Shown here: in pieces, positions 36,077-44,373 of the stretch
How positions within the stretch are numbered: the first letter of the stretch is position 1
How the letters are laid out: the number at the start of each line of letters is the position of its first letter
Assembly (NCBI GenBank): GCA_934501535.1
Contig: CAKSUM010000001.1
Coordinates: 124,001-188,000 of the forward strand
From: an uncultured Clostridia bacterium
GTDB lineage: Bacteria > Bacillota > Clostridia > UBA1381
DNA length: 64,000 nt
Reading direction: 5' to 3'
Notes under the pieces: model-generated
Told to the model about the DNA's origin: nothing
Databases searched by the model: none
What the model saw: the letters and a program-made list of their open reading frames with translations, nothing else
Made by a program: the position numbers and the translations under genes

Positions 36077-37402
36077 TTATTCAGCAGTTTCTGCCTTAGG
36101 CTTTCTTCCTCTCGGCTTTGAGATTTTTGCTTTGCTTACAAGAAGGTCGATAACCTTGTTCATTGCAAGCTCTTCCTTAAGGTTTTCAATATCTCTTTCC
36201 TGCATGAGATCTTTCAGCTTATCAACTTCCATGCCGTACTGCTTTGCCATTTCCTCAATACGTGCGTCGACGTCTTCATCGCTGACTTTAACGTCTTCTG
36301 CTTTTGAAATCGCTTCAAGAACCAGTGTGGTTTTCAGCTGCTTTTCTGCCTGCGGCTTAAAGTTTTCTTTGAGTCCCTCGGCAGTATTTCCCGTATACTG
36401 CATGTAGCTCTTGAGGTCAAGTCCCTGATATTGCAGTCTTTGTGCAAAATCGCGAAGCATGCTTTCGGTTCTGTCATTAATCATAGCAGCCGGAATTTCA
36501 ACCTCGCAGCCTTCCGTAACCTTATCGATTACGGCATTTTCGGTTTCGGTCTTAACTCTGTCGGCAGCTGCCTTTTCGAGTCTTTCCTTAACACTGTTTC
36601 TGTAGTCTGCCATTGTTTCAAATTCGCTTACTTCTGCAGCAAAATCGTCATCAAGCTCCGGAAGTTCCTTAACCTTGATTTCGTGAATTTTTACCTTAAA
36701 CAAAGCTGCCTTGCCTGCCAAATCCGGCGCATGGTATTCTTCGGGGAAAGTTACGTTGACATCAATATCTTCTTCAACCTTTTTGCCTATCAGCTGTTCC
36801 TCAAATCCCGGGATAAACGTATTTGAACCGATTTCAAGGTCATAATTTTCCGCAGTGCCGCCTTCAAAAGCAACGCCATCTACCGAACCTGCAAAATCGA
36901 TTGTTACCGTATCGCCGTTTTCAACAGCTTTGTCATCGGCAGGGACAAGTCTTGCATTTTTATTTCTGGTTGCCTCAATGTCCTTATCAATGTCTTCGTC
37001 GGTTACATTGTGTTCAATTTTATTAACCTTTATACCTATATATTCGCCGAGTTTAACTTCCGGCTTTGTTGTAACGAGCGCGGTAATAACTACAGGCTCG
37101 CCCTTCTTGATTTCCTCAACATCGATTTCCGGACGTGCCGCAGCCTCGATTTCCGCTTCCTTCAGTGCATTTTCGTATGCAGACGGAAGAACATCGTTGA
37201 TTGCATCATCATAAAAAACCGCTTCGGTATAATACTTTTCGATAACGCTGCGCGGTACCTTACCCTTTCTGAAGCCCGGTACACTGTATTTCTTTGCATT
37301 TTTGGCATACGCTCTGCCCATTGCGTCCGCAAAATCCTTTACCGATACCTCAAATGTAAGTTTTATAAGGTTTTTCTCTACTTGTTCTGATTTAACAGCC
37401 AT
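36077..37402 (-). CDS. tig: Trigger factor
   Basis: 441-aa ribosome-associated chaperone and peptidyl-prolyl isomerase. The ribosome-docking loop GFRKGKVPRSVIEKYY is intact, the FKBP domain (about residues 150-240) has GDTVTIDFAGSVDG, and the long helical C-terminal arm ends in a basic tail (KPRGRKPK). First gene of tig-clpP-clpX, with a promoter at 37465-37492 and a hairpin (GGCG-N7-CGCC) in its leader. Confidence 0.96.
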   Translation of the reverse strand: MAVKSEQVEKNLIKLTFEVSVKDFADAMGRAYAKNAKKYSVPGFRKGKVPRSVIEKYYTEAVFYDDAINDVLPSAYENALKEAEIEAAARPEIDVEEIKKGEPVVITALVTTKPEVKLGEYIGIKVNKIEHNVTDEDIDKDIEATRNKNARLVPADDKAVENGDTVTIDFAGSVDGVAFEGGTAENYDLEIGSNTFIPGFEEQLIGKKVEEDIDVNVTFPEEYHAPDLAGKAALFKVKIHEIKVKELPELDDDFAAEVSEFETMADYRNSVKERLEKAAADRVKTETENAVIDKVTEGCEVEIPAAMINDRTESMLRDFAQRLQYQGLDLKSYMQYTGNTAEGLKENFKPQAEKQLKTTLVLEAISKAEDVKVSDEDVDARIEEMAKQYGMEVDKLKDLMQERDIENLKEELAMNKVIDLLVSKAKISKPRGRKPKAETAE

Positions 37403-37464
37403 GTGTTTAAATCCTCCTCATCTAATTGTACGGCGCACACGTACGCCATTATTACATCTTTATT

Positions 37465-37492
37465 ATTATATCATAAATATATAAAATTTCAA
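37465..37492 (-). promoter_or_regulatory. Promoter of tig-clpP-clpX
   Basis: On the minus strand TTGAAA (37492-37487), a 16-base spacer and TATAAT (37470-37465). No CIRCE element or CtsR heptad repeat is visible next to it. Confidence 0.6.
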
Positions 37493-37533
37493 GCATATTT
37501 TTGCTTTTTATTAAAAAAAAACAAATTTAAAAG

Positions 37534-38229
37534 CTAATCGGCCAATTTTACAGGCATAAATTCACTATAATCACAAGAAACAAGCCTGTAATTAATGCCG
37601 CCTATATCGCCCTGAGCGACATTTTTCACCCCGGACGAATGAATATGTCCGAAAACCGACCGGTGTATATTGTGTTCACGCATAAAATCCACAATCCCGT
37701 TTTCGCGGTAGCTGCGCAAAATCGGCGGATAATGCGTAAAAAGAATTATATTATCCGGAAATTTCGCACATTCAACCGACATTTTAAGGCGCAGAATTTC
37801 ATGTTCATATATTTTTTTATCCTCCGCCGACTGTGTTCCCTGCGGTGTATTCCAGCCGCGGCTGCCGCATATCGAAATATCTTTGTATTCAAAACTGTTA
37901 TTCTGAAGAAATTCAATATCCGAAAAACCGTTGTTTGCCATAAACTCACGCATTTTCTTCATTGTCGTCCACCAATAGTCATGGTTTCCTTTTAAAAGAA
38001 TTTTGCTGCCGTTAAGTGAACTCAGAAATTCAAAATCAGCCTTTGCGTCCTCAATATATGTTGCCCACGAAAAATCTCCCGCTAAAACGACCGTGTCGTC
38101 CGGTTTTACGGTGTTCTGCCAATTATCACGCAGCCGTTCAACATAATTTTCCCAATGTTTGCCGAAAATATCCATCGGTTTATTAACGCCGAGAGGCAAA
38201 TGCAGGTCTGCAATCGCATAAAGTGCCAT
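37534..38229 (-). CDS. Calcineurin-like metallophosphoesterase
   Basis: 231-aa enzyme with the five metal-binding blocks: AIADLHL, LAGDFSWATYIEDAK, LLKGNHDYWW, LFTHYPPILRS and VFGHIHSSG. It belongs to a clostridial group of small cytoplasmic phosphoesterases whose substrate is unknown. The start at 38229 (MALYAIADLHL) is fixed by GGAG 5 bases upstream; the longer frame lacks one. Its leader is a copy of the hairpin-SD element and shares 18 identical bases with the leader of the LysR gene at 48105. Confidence 0.88.
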   Translation of the reverse strand: MALYAIADLHLPLGVNKPMDIFGKHWENYVERLRDNWQNTVKPDDTVVLAGDFSWATYIEDAKADFEFLSSLNGSKILLKGNHDYWWTTMKKMREFMANNGFSDIEFLQNNSFEYKDISICGSRGWNTPQGTQSAEDKKIYEHEILRLKMSVECAKFPDNIILFTHYPPILRSYRENGIVDFMREHNIHRSVFGHIHSSGVKNVAQGDIGGINYRLVSCDYSEFMPVKLAD

Positions 38230-38258
38230 AAAATCTCCGTTCCGCCGCATAATCCGGC
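38230..38258 (-). promoter_or_regulatory. Hairpin-SD leader element, copy 2
   Basis: On the minus strand GCCG-GATTATG-CGGC, then GGAACGGAGATTTT and the ATG. The stretch GCGGCGGAACGGAGATTT is identical to copy 4 at 48071-48104. Confidence 0.5.
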
Positions 38259-38280
38259 ATTATATTTCAAATATTCATCT

Positions 38281-38304
38281 AAAAAAGACGGTTATAGCCG
38301 TCTT
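38281..38304 (-). terminator. Terminator of the amino acid ABC operon
   Basis: On the minus strand AAAAGACGGC-TATAA-CCGTCTTTTTT, starting one base after the stop of the ATPase gene: a short GC stem with a clear T run. Confidence 0.85.
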
Positions 38305-39036
38305 TTACAGAACTTTTCTCAAAAAATCCGCTGTTCTCGGATTGGACGGATTCCCGAACACTTCCTCCGGTGTTCCCTCCTCCATGATTACGCCTTCGTC
38401 AATGAAAATAACTCTATCTGCAACCTCACGTGCAAAGCCCATCTCATGAGTAACGCAAATCATGGTCATGCCCTCGTTTGCAAGCTCTTTCATGACAGCC
38501 AGAACCTCGCCGACCATTTCCGGATCAAGCGCCGACGTCGGCTCGTCAAACAGCATGACGTCCGGTTTCATCGCAAGCGCACGCGCAATCGCCACGCGCT
38601 GTTGCTGACCTCCCGACAGGCTCTGCGGATATGCGTCCTTTTTTTCAAGAAGTCCGACCCTGTCCAAAAGACGGTGTGCCGTTTCTTTTGCCTCTTGCTT
38701 TGTCATAAGCTTTGCGTCTATCGGAGCCATGGTTATATTTTCCTCAACCGTCAGGTGCGGAAACAGATTAAACTGTTGAAAAACCATGCCGATATTTCTT
38801 CGTATTTTATTAATATCCGCTTTTTTGTCGGTGATATTGAATCCGTCAACCGTAATTGTGCCCTTCGTAGGTGTTTCCAGCAAGTTAATGCATCTGAGCA
38901 TTGTGGACTTTCCCGAACCGGACGGCCCGATTACACACACAACTTCACCCTCGCATACGTCGAGATTGATGCCGCGCAAAACGTGATTATCCTTAAAGTT
39001 TTTATACAAGCCTTCTATTTTAACCTTTATATTCAT
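38305..39036 (-). CDS. Polar amino acid ABC transporter, ATPase
   Basis: 243-aa ATPase of the GlnQ/ArtP type. Walker A GPSGSGKSTMLRC, signature LSGGQQQRVAIARALA and Walker B VMLFDEPTSALDPEM, with the EMGFAREVADR segment after the H-loop typical of amino acid importers. It overlaps the permease gene by 17 bases. As there is one permease gene, the transporter is probably a permease homodimer with two copies of this ATPase. Confidence 0.94.
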   Translation of the reverse strand: MNIKVKIEGLYKNFKDNHVLRGINLDVCEGEVVCVIGPSGSGKSTMLRCINLLETPTKGTITVDGFNITDKKADINKIRRNIGMVFQQFNLFPHLTVEENITMAPIDAKLMTKQEAKETAHRLLDRVGLLEKKDAYPQSLSGGQQQRVAIARALAMKPDVMLFDEPTSALDPEMVGEVLAVMKELANEGMTMICVTHEMGFAREVADRVIFIDEGVIMEEGTPEEVFGNPSNPRTADFLRKVL

Positions 39037-39697
39037 AGCTCAACCTCTTCTCCAAGTATGCGGAAATAACCATCAGAATTGAAATAATGACCAAATAGTA
39101 CAGCGCCACAACCGTGTATGTTGCAAAGAACTGATATGATGAACCTACATATACTTTTGCACGGTTTACCAGGTCGGCAAGTCCGATAACCGATAATATG
39201 GAACTGTCCTTGATAGTTATAATGAACTGGTTTACCATTGACGGTATGGATATTTTAATTGCCTGCGGCAGTATTACCTTTATCATTGTTTTGGTCTTGC
39301 TGAGTCCCAGACTTCTTGCCGCCTCGGTCTGTCCTTTCGGAATTGCCATGAGTCCGCCGCGGAACACCTCGGAAAGGTATGCTCCGGCATTAAGGCTCAG
39401 AGTTATCAGTCCCGCTGTATACGAGTCTATTTTAAATCCGGGAACAAACAGCTGAATAACCTGCGGTATGCCGAAATACACGATAAATGCCTGAACAATC
39501 ATCGGCGTACCTCTTATTATCCAAACGTAAATGCCCGAAACCGCTTTTAATAAAACATTTTTGGAAATGCGAAAAAGACACGTAATAAAGCCGATAACCA
39601 TGCCGATAAGTATTGCCAGCACGGAAATGGACACCGTAAGCTTAAGACCTGTCAGAAATAGTGGCGTTCCCTCTTGTAGTGTTCTTAAAAAATCCAT
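39020..39697 (-). CDS. Polar amino acid ABC transporter, permease
   Basis: 225-aa membrane protein of the HisM/GlnP group with about five helices. IRGTPMIVQAFIVYFGIPQ and the ATPase-contact EAA loop EAARSLGLSKTKTMIKVILPQA are characteristic. It follows the binding-protein gene after 84 bases that contain a strong hairpin. Confidence 0.93.
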   Translation of the reverse strand: MDFLRTLQEGTPLFLTGLKLTVSISVLAILIGMVIGFITCLFRISKNVLLKAVSGIYVWIIRGTPMIVQAFIVYFGIPQVIQLFVPGFKIDSYTAGLITLSLNAGAYLSEVFRGGLMAIPKGQTEAARSLGLSKTKTMIKVILPQAIKISIPSMVNQFIITIKDSSILSVIGLADLVNRAKVYVGSSYQFFATYTVVALYYLVIISILMVISAYLEKRLSYEYKG

Positions 39698-39724
39698 AAC
39701 TTCAATCCCTTATAAAAGTGTAAA

Positions 39725-39751
39725 TTTCAGCATAGCACAGCTATGCTGAAA
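39725..39751 (-). terminator. Intercistronic hairpin between binding-protein and permease genes
   Basis: Perfect 12-bp stem TTTCAGCATAGC / GCTATGCTGAAA with an ACA-type 3-base loop and no long T run. Position and shape suggest partial termination or protection of the upstream mRNA end, giving more binding protein than membrane parts. Confidence 0.65.
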
Positions 39752-39781
39752 TCACACCGAATTATTATCTCAAATGTAATA

Positions 39782-40546
39782 TCAATATCCGTATTTAGCA
39801 AGAATTTTATCGTACTCGCCGGACGCTTTTATGTTCTTAAGACCTTCGTTGAACAATTTCAGAAGCTCTGCGTTTTCACCCTTCTTTACAGCAAAGCCGT
39901 AATCCTTAGGATTGATTACTTCGCCGACCGTCTTGAGGTTCAGGTTTTCATTTTTGATAGCCCATTCAACAACCGAACGGTCCTCAAAGCAAGCAACGTT
40001 TGTACCGTTTTCGATTGCGGTGTACATTGTGGGAGAATCCTCGTAGTTTACGGTTTCAAAACCTACGCTGTCCTTGATTGACTCAGCATATTCGGTTCCC
40101 ATTGTACCGATTTTTGCTGCAACTTTTTTACCTGCCAAATCCTTTTCGGCTGCGATATCGCTGTCCTTTGCCACAACCAAAATCTGACCGTCCTCAAAGT
40201 ATCCGTCGGAAAAATCAAATGTTTCCTTTCTCTTGTCATTAATCGTCATGCCGGCAATCATACCGTCAGCCTGACCCGACTGAACCGCACCCATAGCTGC
40301 GTCAAAACCTTCGTTCTTTACTTCATACGCAAATCCCTGATCTTTTGCAACGGCTGCAAGAATATCCATATCAACACCTACATAAGTATTTGTTGTGCTG
40401 TCCAGAAATTCAAACGGCGCAAATGAGTTATCCGAGTAAATTACATATGTCTTTCCTGAGTTTTCTTCGGTTTTTGTTCCCGTGCCGCATGAAGCAAGAC
40501 CTGTGCACATAACGGCTGCCAAAGCTAATGCTAAAAGCTTTTTCAT
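39782..40546 (-). CDS. Polar amino acid ABC transporter, substrate-binding lipoprotein
   Basis: 254-aa extracellular binding protein. Signal peptide and lipobox (ALAAVMCTGLASC, cysteine at about residue 20) anchor it to the membrane. The mature part has the solute-binding-protein-3 pattern: SFAPFEFLD, DGMIAGMTINDKRKETFDFS, GKKVAAKIGTMG and GEYDKILAKYG. Ligand is a polar amino acid such as glutamine, cystine or arginine; it cannot be fixed from these motifs. First gene of the operon, with ribosome site GGAGGAG. Confidence 0.94.
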   Translation of the reverse strand: MKKLLALALAAVMCTGLASCGTGTKTEENSGKTYVIYSDNSFAPFEFLDSTTNTYVGVDMDILAAVAKDQGFAYEVKNEGFDAAMGAVQSGQADGMIAGMTINDKRKETFDFSDGYFEDGQILVVAKDSDIAAEKDLAGKKVAAKIGTMGTEYAESIKDSVGFETVNYEDSPTMYTAIENGTNVACFEDRSVVEWAIKNENLNLKTVGEVINPKDYGFAVKKGENAELLKLFNEGLKNIKASGEYDKILAKYGY

Positions 40547-40582
40547 AGTTTTTCTCCTCCTAAATAATTAAATACGAAGTAT

Positions 40583-40611
40583 ATTATATCACATTATATC
40601 GGATTTTTCAA
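40583..40611 (-). promoter_or_regulatory. Promoter of the amino acid ABC operon
   Basis: On the minus strand TTGAAA (40611-40606), a 17-base spacer and TATAAT (40588-40583). Confidence 0.75.
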
Positions 40612-40706
40612 GTATATTTTTCAAATTCTGTTAAATTCCCCGAAATAATCCTTTAAGGCGCGCTGTAAATTCCGCACCGTTCCGACGGATTTGTACACCG
40701 GAATAC

Positions 40707-43577
40707 TTACTTAATATAAAATACAAAGTGAATATTTTTTTCATCGAGCCGATATTTTTCCATCAGCGCCGGGCCGCATGAGTTTGTGCCGAGTCCGGAG
40801 TTTTTATAATCAATTCTGACATTTGTCGCCGTATCCTTTTTCAGCTCGTCCCAATGCGTCGCTTTCGTCAGCATTTCGCTTGTATAGTGAGAAACGTTGA
40901 TGTCAAAAGTTTTTTCCGCCGCAAACGAAAGTCCGTTTTTCATTTCCAAAACCTTTACAGCAGTATGATTACCGTGTTCCTGCGGCATTATGTACGGAAC
41001 ATACTCCTTATCCGCGTCGCTCTCATACCGGTCAATCATCGACGCACGGTGCATATCGCAATAGCTTTCAAGCTCACCCATACCGAAATATGTAAACTGC
41101 GAATTTTCATACGGCATTTTAAATTCAAAACCGAGCCGCGGCAGCCAGATGCAATTTTCCTTAACCTCACCGCTTAGTTCAACCTCGATTTCCCCGTCCT
41201 CTTTTACGGTATAAACTGCCGTGTAGTGCATGTACGGCGCTCTTGAAACTCCGGCAAGCGCACCGGTAACGGTAACCTCATTGCCGCACACATCGCAGTC
41301 ATAGATAAGGTTGAAGCTCATGTTGATATTTTCGCCCTCCCAGTTGTTGCTGTAATGACCCCACTTGTACTTTATGCTGCGGTCATTATCGGTGGGCGCA
41401 CGCCATGCCGTGAGTTTTACCGGTGCCGAAAGCTGCTCCGCTCCGTTTTTAACCATGCTCACAAATGTACCGAGGTCTTTGGAGAACACATACTTGAAGC
41501 CCTTGCCCTCGAACGTAACAAAATGCTCATTTTGAGTTGCAGCCGCAGCACAGCACTGTGACGGAACATAGTTGTTTTCCTCGGCAATAAGCTGTTTTCT
41601 TGCGGTTTCTTCGCCGTTTTTATCATAGAGATAACAGTTTACGTATGTGCCGAACTCGCAGCCGTCCTTCGGAAGATTTATCTTAATCCGCGTTGTCTGT
41701 TTCGGCTCAACATCAAGCGTAAGCTCTCTTTCTTCGATGAGCTTTCCGTCAGTCTTAATCTGATATTTAAAGGTATATTCCGACAGATTTGTAAAGTCAT
41801 ATCGGTTCAGCACTTCAATTTCGTCGCATACCAGACGGCAGTCCATATACTGATACGCCGCTTTAACTTCATATGAGCCAGCCTTAAAGCTTCTGTCATA
41901 AAATACCATGCCGTCACAGCAGAAGTTTCCGTCATGTGCAAGCTCGCCCTCAAAATCACCGCCGTATTTCGGAACACCGCCGTCAATGACAGTGTGGTCT
42001 GCCCACTCCCATACGCAGCCGCCTATCATTTCGTGATGATTATATATCAATTCCCAATAATCGCACACATCGCCGGGGCCGTTGCCCATGGCATGCGAAT
42101 ACTCGCACAGAAAGAATGGCATGTCAAAGTCCTTATGCGAAATAATCTGCTTGATTTCATCTATCGACGGATACATTCTCGAATACAAATCCATATGCTT
42201 CGCCAACGGTTTTGTATCAATATTATTGTATCTGCGGTAATCCGTAGCCATTCTGCTGGCGTCCTCGCAATGAATTAGCCTGCGCGGATCCTGCTCTTTT
42301 ACCCACTTCATCATATCATGCGTATTTTCACCGTAGCTGCTTTCGTTTCCCGATGACCATGCAAAAATACACGTATGATTTTTGTCACGGTTGTATGTAC
42401 GCTTAATTCTGTCCATCAAAGCGTCCCTCCATTCGGGGCTGCTGCAGGGCCAGTCCTCCGGATTTTCCGGACTGTCAAAGCCCACACCGCCGGTTATGCG
42501 GTCTATAAATCCGTGAGATTCAAAGTCATTTTCCAGCATGACGTAAAATCCGAGTTCATCGCACATTTCCACGAATTTCGGTGACGGCGGATAATGCGAC
42601 GTACGGATTGTGTTGATATTCAGTTTTTTCATGAGGAGCAAATCTCTCTTTATGTCCTCGTCCGACATCGTCCATCCTTTATAGGCATCGGTATCATGAT
42701 GGTTTACGCCTTTCAGCTTAACCTCGACGCCGTTAACCAGAAATTCACGCATCTTACCTATTTTATAGGTAACAAATCCGATTTTCTGCGAAATTACTTC
42801 ATCTTTATATGTGAAAACAAGCTCATACAAATACGGTTTTTCCGCATTCCACAGCGTCGGATTTTCAACCGTAAATTCTGCCGTATTCTCCGCATGCCCG
42901 TCCGCAAGCACCGTGCCCTGCGCATCAAGGAGCTTAATATCCGCGCTTCCTTCAAAATCCGCCTTGATTACGTTACCGCAGGTAATTATTTTAATATCTT
43001 TAATATGTCCCTCCGGTCTTGACAAAATGTACACGTCACGGAAAATTCCGTTAAATCTGAAACAGTCCTGATCCTCCAGATAACTTCCGCTGCACCATTT
43101 CCTCACATACGCCGTAACGGTGTTTTCTCCCTTTTTAACAAGCTTGGTAATATCAAATTCCGCCTGCAGATGCGAGCCTTGCGAATATCCGGCATACACG
43201 CCGTTTATGTACAGCTCAAGACAGGAGGAAACTCCCTCAAAAACAATATATGTATTTCTGCCGGTATCCGAAATTTCAAATGTGCGCTCATAAATTCCCA
43301 TCGGATTTTCGGCAGGCACATGCGGCGGATCGACCGGGTAGGGATAGTCAATATTCGCATAGTTCGGCTTGCCGTATCCGACAGCCTGCCAGCATGACGG
43401 AACGGTGATTTTATCCCACTGCTTTTCTATATAATCCGCCTCAAAATCACGTTCGTAGTATTTAAAATTCCATTCACCGTTCAAAGACGTGTATCCGCCG
43501 TCATTTTTCGGTATGTAATAGCTTCTCTGCGGCATACGGTTTTCGCAGAAGAAGTGTAAATCCTCGTATTTTCTCAT
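40707..43577 (-). CDS. lacZ: Beta-galactosidase, GH2 (LacZ type)
   Basis: 956-aa intracellular glycosidase cleaving terminal beta-D-galactosides. The GH2 order is sugar-binding domain (residues about 30-190, SLNGEWNFKYYERDF and TVPSCWQ), immunoglobulin-like domain, TIM barrel and a C-terminal LacZ small-chain domain. The acid/base Glu is in WSSGNESSYGENTH and the nucleophile Glu in FFLCEYSHAMGNGPG. KGVNHHDTDAYKGWTM is the usual barrel entry. The start at 43577 has AAAGGA upstream and a hairpin-SD leader. No transporter for lactose is adjacent; the nearest genes are an XRE-type regulator upstream and the amino acid transporter downstream. Confidence 0.95.
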   Translation of the reverse strand: MRKYEDLHFFCENRMPQRSYYIPKNDGGYTSLNGEWNFKYYERDFEADYIEKQWDKITVPSCWQAVGYGKPNYANIDYPYPVDPPHVPAENPMGIYERTFEISDTGRNTYIVFEGVSSCLELYINGVYAGYSQGSHLQAEFDITKLVKKGENTVTAYVRKWCSGSYLEDQDCFRFNGIFRDVYILSRPEGHIKDIKIITCGNVIKADFEGSADIKLLDAQGTVLADGHAENTAEFTVENPTLWNAEKPYLYELVFTYKDEVISQKIGFVTYKIGKMREFLVNGVEVKLKGVNHHDTDAYKGWTMSDEDIKRDLLLMKKLNINTIRTSHYPPSPKFVEMCDELGFYVMLENDFESHGFIDRITGGVGFDSPENPEDWPCSSPEWRDALMDRIKRTYNRDKNHTCIFAWSSGNESSYGENTHDMMKWVKEQDPRRLIHCEDASRMATDYRRYNNIDTKPLAKHMDLYSRMYPSIDEIKQIISHKDFDMPFFLCEYSHAMGNGPGDVCDYWELIYNHHEMIGGCVWEWADHTVIDGGVPKYGGDFEGELAHDGNFCCDGMVFYDRSFKAGSYEVKAAYQYMDCRLVCDEIEVLNRYDFTNLSEYTFKYQIKTDGKLIEERELTLDVEPKQTTRIKINLPKDGCEFGTYVNCYLYDKNGEETARKQLIAEENNYVPSQCCAAAATQNEHFVTFEGKGFKYVFSKDLGTFVSMVKNGAEQLSAPVKLTAWRAPTDNDRSIKYKWGHYSNNWEGENINMSFNLIYDCDVCGNEVTVTGALAGVSRAPYMHYTAVYTVKEDGEIEVELSGEVKENCIWLPRLGFEFKMPYENSQFTYFGMGELESYCDMHRASMIDRYESDADKEYVPYIMPQEHGNHTAVKVLEMKNGLSFAAEKTFDINVSHYTSEMLTKATHWDELKKDTATNVRIDYKNSGLGTNSCGPALMEKYRLDEKNIHFVFYIK

Positions 43578-43606
43578 AGATTTTCCTTTCCGCCGCAATA
43601 AACGGC
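43578..43606 (-). promoter_or_regulatory. Hairpin-SD leader element, copy 3
   Basis: On the minus strand GCCG-TTTATTG-CGGC followed by GGAAAGGAAAATCT and the lacZ ATG. Confidence 0.45.
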
Positions 43607-43642
43607 TCCGCCCGTTAACAGACAGGCAAAAATTTCATATAT

Positions 43643-43671
43643 ATTTTACCATACGAATTTTTCAAAATCAA
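43643..43671 (-). promoter_or_regulatory. Candidate promoter of lacZ
   Basis: On the minus strand TTGATT (43671-43666), a 17-base spacer and TAAAAT (43648-43643). The -35 overlaps the stop codon of the upstream regulator gene. Confidence 0.5.
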
Positions 43672-44066
43672 GTTTTTTCTTTAGATTTATTTTTATTTTG
43701 CTTTGCTCTTTTATGCGTTTCTTCCATTTCCTTATTTATAAGCTCGGTCACATTGAATTTTCCCTGAGGATCAAGCTTTTTAAAAGCTGCAATCAGCCGT
43801 TTTTCGTCATATCCTTCCATTTTGTATACCGGCATAAAAAAGTTGCTTCTCGTATTTTTTATATCACACATGTAATCCATGGTGACGCCGAAAAATCTTG
43901 CAATATTTGCCAAATCACACACCTTGACGTGTTTTATTGTTCCGTTTCTGTGACCCGAAAAGAAATTCTGGCTCAGTTCGCAGTGTTCAATGCATATTCT
44001 TTCGCTCAGTCCGTATTTCTCAATCAATTTCTCCGTATTACGGTAAATAATTGCGTCTATATTCAT
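43668..44066 (-). CDS. XRE-type helix-turn-helix protein
   Basis: 132-aa protein with a helix-turn-helix in the first 70 residues (IEKYGLSERICIEHCELSQNFF, then KVCDLANIARFFGVTMDYM, the usual end of a Cro/CI fold). The C-terminal 60 residues are charged and end in a Lys-rich tail. Ribosome site AAAGGAAG. It lies on the same strand just upstream of lacZ and diverges from the tRNA pair, whose promoter contains a perfect inverted repeat. It may therefore regulate lacZ, itself, or the tRNA promoter; none is shown. Confidence 0.75.
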   Translation of the reverse strand: MNIDAIIYRNTEKLIEKYGLSERICIEHCELSQNFFSGHRNGTIKHVKVCDLANIARFFGVTMDYMCDIKNTRSNFFMPVYKMEGYDEKRLIAAFKKLDPQGKFNVTELINKEMEETHKRAKQNKNKSKEKT

Positions 44067-44114
44067 CTTTTGTATCTTCCTTTGTATATTTTTAAAATTT
44101 TTTAAAAAAAGTTA

Positions 44115-44143
44115 TTGACAAATCAAATTTTATTTGATATAAT
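44115..44143 (+). promoter_or_regulatory. Consensus promoter of the tRNA pair
   Basis: TTGACA at 44115-44120, exactly 17 bases, TATAAT at 44138-44143; the tRNA-Leu begins 17 bases later. A perfect match to the consensus, as expected for stable RNA. Confidence 0.85.
44122..44138. promoter_or_regulatory. Perfect dyad filling the tRNA promoter spacer
   Basis: ATCAAAT-TTT-ATTTGAT, 7 bp arms, lies between the -35 and -10 and touches the first base of the -10. It also sits in the upstream region of the divergent XRE-type gene. Confidence 0.4.
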
Positions 44144-44160
44144 ACAATAGTTGTCGGTAA

Positions 44161-44245
44161 GCGAGGGTGGCGGAATCGGCAGACGCGCACGTTTGAGGGG
44201 CGTGTGGTTCATACCTTGCGAGTTCAAGTCTCGTCCCTCGCACCA
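44161..44245 (+). tRNA. tRNA-Leu (anticodon GAG)
   Basis: 85 bases. Acceptor GCGAGGG / CCCTCGC, discriminator A and encoded CCA. Anticodon stem CACGT / GCGTG with loop TTGAGGG, so the anticodon is GAG and reads CTC/CTT leucine codons. A long variable arm and T arm GCGAG-TTCAAGT-CTCGT are typical of class II leucine tRNA. Confidence 0.95.
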
Positions 44246-44260
44246 ACATTTTCTTAATAC

Positions 44261-44334
44261 AGCGGGATGGTGTAAAGGTAGCACTAGTGACTCTGACTCA
44301 CTCTGTACGGGTTCGAATCCTGTTCCCGCTGCCA
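44261..44334 (+). tRNA. tRNA-Gln (anticodon CTG)
   Basis: 74 bases. Acceptor AGCGGGA / TCCCGCT, discriminator G and encoded CCA. Anticodon stem AGTGA / TCACT with loop CTCTGAC, anticodon CTG for CAG codons. T arm ACGGG-TTCGAAT-CCTGT. It follows tRNA-Leu after 15 bases and shares its promoter and terminator. Confidence 0.95.
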
Positions 44335-44336
44335 TG

Positions 44337-44373
44337 ACGGAACAAAGATTTTCTTGTTCCGTTATTTTTTTGT
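44337..44373 (+). terminator. Terminator of the tRNA pair
   Basis: ACGGAACAA (44337-44345) pairs with TTGTTCCGT, followed by TATTTTTTT. On the minus strand the hairpin is not followed by a T run, so it should act in the plus direction only. Confidence 0.85.

Noticed and set aside
38155..39069. 304-codon plus-strand frame over the ABC ATPase gene
   Set aside because: Shadow of a gene with intact Walker and signature motifs on the other strand.
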